From Saccharofermentans sp. (GTDB taxonomy: Bacteria > Bacillota_A > Clostridia > Saccharofermentanales > Saccharofermentanaceae), in contig JAILMZ010000023.1 in NCBI GenBank assembly GCA_024692105.1, forward strand, positions 1 through 10,349: a stretch of 10,349 nt of DNA, in the 5' to 3' direction. Numbering within the stretch: the first letter of the stretch is position 1; each line of letters starts with the position of its first letter. This document shows positions 7,130-10,349 of this stretch, in pieces. The position numbers and the translations under genes were made by a program. Below the pieces are notes generated by a model. The model saw only the letters and a program-made list of their open reading frames with translations, had not been told where the DNA came from and ran no database searches.

Positions 7130-8547
7130 CAGATCTTCTCCACCTGAGGTCCGTTCGGCGTATCCTTTACGATATAGCCCTTTTCCTTAAGTTCGTCTCT
7201 TATCCTGTCTGCCTCGGCAAAGTTCTTTGCCTTCTTTGCCTCTGTACGTGCGTTGACAAGTTCTTCTATCTCGGCAGGGATAGCCTCTTCTTCTGCACCG
7301 AAGAGTTCGATGCCCAGCACGCCGGTAAGTTCACGTATCTTATCTGCTGCCGTCTTCAGAGCCTCTCCCGAGACATTATCAGATGCGGCTGCAGTATTTG
7401 CTGCTTTGACCAATGTGAAGATATCGGTGATCGCATCAGCGGAATTAAGATCGTCATCCATATGAGCGACAAAGCTCTCGGCTGCAGCATCAACAGATGC
7501 AAGGAATGCCTCGTCGCCTTCTGCAGGAGCAGCCTTTGTTCCGCCGCTCTTGAGCAGGAAGTCGATGTTGTTGACACATGTGGATATTCTCTCAAGGCTG
7601 GTTTTAGCTGACTCAAGAAGCTGATCAGAGAAGTTGATCGGCATTCTGTAGTGACCGAGCAGGATGAAGAATCTTATTACGTTGTACGGGTAGGACTTCA
7701 CGATATCTCTGATGGTAAAGAAATTACCGAGAGACTTGCTCATCTTCTCTCCGTCAACATTGACGAAAGCGTTGTGCACCCAGAAGTTTGCAAGAGGGCA
7801 GCCGTTAGCCGCTTCGCTCTGTGCGATCTCGTTCTCATGGTGCGGGAAGATAAGATCCTGTCCGCCGCCATGGATATCGATAGTCTCGCCGAGGAACTCC
7901 CTGATCATTGCAGAGCACTCGATGTGCCAGCCGGGTCTTCCCTCACCCCAGGGAGAATTCCAAGCAGGTTCGCCTTCCTTCTTGAACTTCCACACAGCGA
8001 AATCACCGGGGTTGCGCTTGCCCTCATAGGAAGCACCGCGCTCACCGCCGCCTGCCTGAAGATCTTCGAGCTTGTAATGTGAAAGCTTACCGTAGTCTGC
8101 CTTCTTGGTAACGTCGTAATATACGCCGTCACCTTCGATGACATATGTATAGCCCTTCTCTTCCATCGCCTTGATGAGCTTGATTATGGAACCAATGGAC
8201 TTTGTGGCGCGGGGCTGTACTGCCTGCCTCTTGATATTGAGACCGTCGGCATCGATGTAATATTCCTTGATGAATCTGTCGGCAAGATCGGATACCGTGA
8301 TACCTTCCTCGTTTGCACGGTTGATCATCTTGTCATCGATATCCGTGAAATTCTGAACGAACGCAACCTCATAACCTCTGTACTCGAGATACCTTCTCAG
8401 CGTATCGAAAGTGACGAACGGTCTTGCGTTGCCGAGGTGGAAGTAGTTATAGACCGTAGGGCCGCAGGCATACATCCTGACCTTGCCAGGTTCGATCGTC
8501 TTGAATTCTTCTTTTGTTCTTGTCAGTGTATTGTAAAGCTTAAGCAT
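7129..8547 (-). CDS. cysS: Cysteinyl-tRNA synthetase
   Basis: CysRS is a class I synthetase that charges tRNA-Cys. The HIGH-type motif is HLGN (37-40) and KMSKS is at 268-272. The zinc ligands expected from E. coli align as Cys28, Cys211, His236 and Glu240 (in FPHHENE). The C-terminal domain with the anticodon-binding helices ends in [19 protein letters not shown]. The length of 472 aa is normal. The ATG at 8547 follows AAGGAGA by about 6 bases. It is the first gene of the cysS-mrnC-rlmB-lipoprotein operon. The upstream 397-base gap has RNA structure but no T-box consensus, so regulation differs from the classic Cys T-box. Confidence 0.97.
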   Translation of the reverse strand: MLKLYNTLTRTKEEFKTIEPGKVRMYACGPTVYNYFHLGNARPFVTFDTLRRYLEYRGYEVAFVQNFTDIDDKMINRANEEGITVSDLADRFIKEYYIDADGLNIKRQAVQPRATKSIGSIIKLIKAMEEKGYTYVIEGDGVYYDVTKKADYGKLSHYKLEDLQAGGGERGASYEGKRNPGDFAVWKFKKEGEPAWNSPWGEGRPGWHIECSAMIREFLGETIDIHGGGQDLIFPHHENEIAQSEAANGCPLANFWVHNAFVNVDGEKMSKSLGNFFTIRDIVKSYPYNVIRFFILLGHYRMPINFSDQLLESAKTSLERISTCVNNIDFLLKSGGTKAAPAEGDEAFLASVDAAAESFVAHMDDDLNSADAITDIFTLVKAANTAAASDNVSGEALKTAADKIRELTGVLGIELFGAEEEAIPAEIEELVNARTEAKKAKNFAEADRIRDELKEKGYIVKDTPNGPQVEKI

Positions 8548-8565
8548 TGTTATTCTCCTTGATCC

Positions 8566-8638
8566 GTATCAGTGTTTTTTTGTATTCGCAGCCGGGCTTT
8601 AACATCGGCTGTATACGAGAGCGCGGAAGCCCTGATAC
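8566..8638 (-). promoter_or_regulatory. cysS-proximal leader with alternative hairpins
   Basis: In the minus-strand RNA, GTATCAG (8638-8632) is a perfect complement of CTGATAC (8572-8566), which ends 7 bases before the AAGGAG of cysS. Nested inside, GGGCTT (8632-8627) can pair with AAGCCC (8599-8594). A competing hairpin CAGCC/GGCTG (8611-8607 with 8593-8589), extended by GTAT/ATAC, places AAGCCC in its loop. The two folds cannot fully coexist. An A run (8580-8575) follows. No ligand-binding consensus is recognised and there is no clear promoter inside, so function is inferred. Confidence 0.4.
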
Positions 8639-8640
8639 AA

Positions 8641-8673
8641 CAAAATAACACCTGCCACGGATCTTGCGGCAGG
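8641..8673 (-). terminator. Intrinsic terminator at the end of the comF-cysS intergenic RNA
   Basis: Minus-strand CCTGCCGC (8673-8666) pairs with GTGGCAGG (8658-8651) over loop AAGATCC, giving 8 bp with one G-U. It is followed by the U-rich TGTTATTTTG. No upstream segment that would pair with the first half of this stem is evident, which argues for a transcript end rather than a riboswitch-type attenuator. Confidence 0.72.
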
Positions 8674-8905
8674 ATCTCTTAAAGCAATATGTCTTGCATC
8701 ATACATCAGTCCCATGGGCTGTTATCTTTTACTCCAATATTAAACACCCGAGACAAATGGCTCTGATTGACACCCTAGTTCTCCAGGGCGGTGCTCTGCG
8801 CCTGACTTCAATCTTCCAACTTACAAGGCCTGATTTCCACCAAACGGTCCAAGCTCCATATTACGTCATGTAGGTCCAATATAGAGAACACTCATCTCAG
8901 GATGC
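8651..8905 (-). ncRNA. Candidate structured noncoding RNA between comF and cysS (class unassigned)
   Basis: The stretch has its own strong promoter and ends in an intrinsic terminator, giving about 250 bases with no credible gene. Long-range pairings seen by eye on the minus strand are: CCTGAGA (8901-8895) with TCTCGGG (8753-8747), extendable by CA/TG across a one-base bulge; GATTGA (8813-8808) with TCAATC (8770-8765); and hairpin CCCT/AGGG (8788-8785 with 8776-8773). The loop of that hairpin, GAGAAC (8783-8778), is complementary to GTTCTC (8889-8884), a possible pseudoknot. Further hairpins are CAGCCC...GGGACTG (8721-8707) and GCAA/TTGC (8697-8684). Placement directly after comF suggests a raiA-motif RNA, a class I recall being found beside comFC in Clostridia; 6S RNA is another option. 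tmRNA, RNase P RNA and SRP RNA hallmarks are absent. It could instead be one long cysS leader. Confidence 0.5.
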
Positions 8906-8909
8906 CTAT

Positions 8910-8938
8910 ATTATAAAATAAAAACGGGGATATTCCAA
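8910..8938 (-). promoter_or_regulatory. Promoter of the comF-cysS intergenic RNA
   Basis: Minus-strand TTGGAA (8933-8938, 4/6) and TATAAT (8910-8915, 6/6) are separated by 17 bases. The expected start is near 8903, more than 350 bases before the cysS start codon. It begins only 6 bases beyond the comF stop codon, so it is an independent transcription start after the recD2-comF unit. Confidence 0.8.
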
Positions 8939-8944
8939 CAAGGA

Positions 8945-9697
8945 TTAGAACGGCTCGGCATTCTTGACCAGACGGTTGCCGGCGAATGCCGCGCACAGCA
9001 CTTTGGCCGCTCCTGCTTCATACAGGGCCACTGCCGCCTCATGCATCGTAAAGCCAGTGGTGGCAACATCATCGGTCAATATGACCGTAAGGCCTTCCAC
9101 ATCCCAGGCATCGCTTACGGCAAAGGCATTACGCACGTTGTCATACCTGTCAAAGCCGAGTTTGAGCTCACTCTGCTTTCCGGTATTTCGTTTTCTGATA
9201 AGAGCATCCGGGGCGAAAGCGATCCCCAGGAGCGACGATACAGGCTTCGCGATCTCTGCTGCCTGATTATATCCTCTCTCCCTGAGCCTTCCGGAAGACA
9301 GCGGGACCGGTATGACTATGTCTGCTGCTATCCCGTCTTCTGCCATGAGAGATCCCGTCAGGATGCCCGCCAACCTCGCCAGATCCTTTTTGCCTCCGAA
9401 CTTGAAGGCAGATACCATCCTGCCTGCCGAACCTTCGTACGGAAACGGTATGTAGAGTCTCTGTGCCGGGATCGGATCAGTGGCATACGGTTCCGAGAGG
9501 CACAGGAACCATCTCTCGCCGGTATCCTGAGGACACAGTTCCGACAGGCACTTGCCGCAGATGTGAAGCTCCGGGGCTGTCTCGAAGACCTTCCTGTACA
9601 CACCGGCATATCCGGTCATCCTCCTGTCGGCATCGGCGAGCTTCCCGCATATGTCGCACACAGGCGGAAGTATCATGCCCATGATCTCGCTAATCAC
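8945..9697 (-). CDS. comF: ComF family protein (zinc ribbon plus phosphoribosyltransferase domain)
   Basis: ComF/ComFC proteins join an N-terminal Cys4 zinc ribbon to a type I phosphoribosyltransferase-like domain. In naturally competent bacteria they are needed for DNA uptake and handling; in many Clostridia their role is open. Zinc ligands are Cys14, Cys17, Cys47 and Cys50. The conserved VIPVPLSSGRLRERGYNQA lies at 128-146 and the PRPP-loop-type VILTDDVATTGFTM at 205-218. The 250 aa length is normal. The chosen start is a GTG at 9695-9697, with AGAGG about 8 bases upstream, overlapping the helicase stop by 8 bases. An ATG at codon 6 or 8 would also keep both zinc motifs. Overlap with the helicase indicates one operon. 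Confidence 0.9.
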   Translation of the reverse strand: MISEIMGMILPPVCDICGKLADADRRMTGYAGVYRKVFETAPELHICGKCLSELCPQDTGERWFLCLSEPYATDPIPAQRLYIPFPYEGSAGRMVSAFKFGGKKDLARLAGILTGSLMAEDGIAADIVIPVPLSSGRLRERGYNQAAEIAKPVSSLLGIAFAPDALIRKRNTGKQSELKLGFDRYDNVRNAFAVSDAWDVEGLTVILTDDVATTGFTMHEAAVALYEAGAAKVLCAAFAGNRLVKNAEPF

Positions 9698-10349
9698 GGG
9701 TCTTGCCTCTCTTGATATCGGTAAGCCTGAGAAGATCTCCCAGGGAAGTGTCTCTCCTTCCCTTGTTACGGCTGTTCAGAAAATGCTGCATGCAGTCGTT
9801 GGAATCGATAATTATGACCTTCTTCTTGCCTCTCGTAACGGCCGTGTACAGGAGCCTTCTCTGATACAGCAGCGGGCTCATCTGTCCCAGCACGATAATA
9901 CAGTTGTCGAACTCGCATCCCTGTGCCTTGTGCGCAGTAACGGCATAGGCGAGTTCCACATCTTCCATCGTCTTCCTGTTATAAGTGACCAGCTTGCCGT
10001 CATCGAATTCAACAACAAGAGTACCCGCTATCGGATCTGCATCTCTTACCACGCCGATCTCACCGTTGAACACCCAGCGGTCTATCTCGCCGGTAACGGG
10101 ATCGAGCCACTCGAGGGAGTAATTGTTCCTCGTCTGCATGACCCTGTCGCCTATGCTGAAATGTGAGTCCTTGCCTCTTGATATGCTTAACTCCTCGTCT
10201 CCGGTCAGAAGCTTCTGTATCATCTTATTCAGCCTGACAGTACCGAGCGGAAGGCTCTCATTACGTGTCGGGGTAATGCAGATCCAGTCGCTGTCTCCCA
10301 GCTCCTCCACGAGCTTCGAGAGTTTCTCTGATGCCTCCTCATCGGTATC
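9690..10349 (-). CDS. RecD2-like SF1B DNA helicase, C-terminal part (runs off the window)
   Basis: The reading frame is open to the window edge, so the start, the Walker A motif and most of the protein are missing; 219 codons are visible. The segment CITPTRN with GTVRLN matches the motif IV region of RecD2. RWVFNGEIGVV begins the SH3-like domain inserted in these helicases. YAVTAHKAQGCEF (near 9944-9906) is the motif V region, and LLYTAVTRGKKKVIII (near 9854-9807) is motif VI with its arginine. RecD2 is a 5'-3' helicase acting in DNA repair without RecB or RecC. The gene pair with comF is common in Clostridia. A RecD/TraA-type helicase cannot be excluded from the fragment alone. Confidence 0.87.
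   Translation of the reverse strand, partial: DTDEEASEKLSKLVEELGDSDWICITPTRNESLPLGTVRLNKMIQKLLTGDEELSISRGKDSHFSIGDRVMQTRNNYSLEWLDPVTGEIDRWVFNGEIGVVRDADPIAGTLVVEFDDGKLVTYNRKTMEDVELAYAVTAHKAQGCEFDNCIIVLGQMSPLLYQRRLLYTAVTRGKKKVIIIDSNDCMQHFLNSRNKGRRDTSLGDLLRLTDIKRGKTRD

Noticed and set aside
8664..8873. Open frame of 69 codons on the plus strand
   Set aside because: It has no ribosome binding site, no recognisable protein pattern and lies antisense to the structured RNA region.
8548..8905. Cysteine T-box riboswitch upstream of cysS
   Set aside because: Position and leader length fit, and AGGGTG occurs at 8776-8771 on the minus strand, but it continues TCAATC rather than GNACCGCG. The terminator lies about 100 bases further on and no antiterminator pairing is seen.
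8641..8905. tmRNA, RNase P RNA or SRP RNA
   Set aside because: No tRNA-like end or tag frame, no RNase P core such as GAGGAAAGTCC, and no SRP GGAAG-type tetraloop domain were found on either strand.

Overview
The window looks like a chromosomal segment of a Bacillota bacterium of the class Clostridia. It has moderate GC content, strong GGAGG-type ribosome binding sites, sigma-A-like promoters and the Firmicute gene set cysS-mrnC-rlmB, recD2-comF, tig and a bifunctional-type argJ. I cannot name the genus. Almost everything is core housekeeping; I see no transposase, phage gene, CRISPR array or defence cassette.

Layout. Positions 1-238 hold a minus-strand tRNA array transcribed His-Gln-Lys, with Lys cut by the window edge, from a near-consensus promoter at 259-287. 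argJ (352-1596, +) reads away from it and converges on trigger factor (1677-3032, -), with one bidirectional hairpin terminator between them. Upstream of tig lie a nicotinamidase-like cysteine hydrolase (3136-3660, -) and tRNA-Arg(ACG) (3719-3795, -), both reading towards tig. A DSP/PTP-type phosphatase (3901-4641, +) diverges from tRNA-Arg. It meets a lipoprotein gene (4642-5955, -) stop codon to stop codon.

Positions 8547-4642 form a tight minus-strand operon: cysS, mrnC, rlmB and the lipoprotein, joined by overlaps of 1 and 4 bases and a gap of 8. It links cysteine charging, 23S rRNA maturation and 23S rRNA methylation, with an unexplained surface lipoprotein added at the end. Further upstream on the same strand is recD2-like helicase (partial) followed by comF, overlapping by 8 bases.

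The most interesting stretch is the 397-base gene-free gap between comF and cysS (8548-8944). It carries a strong minus-strand promoter, about 250 bases rich in pairable segments including a possible pseudoknot, an intrinsic terminator, and a second short stretch with mutually exclusive hairpins just before the cysS ribosome binding site. I read this as a structured noncoding RNA gene followed by a cysS leader. The RNA class is not proven. Its place directly after comF recalls the raiA-motif RNA class, which I remember as being found next to comFC in Clostridia; 6S RNA is an alternative.
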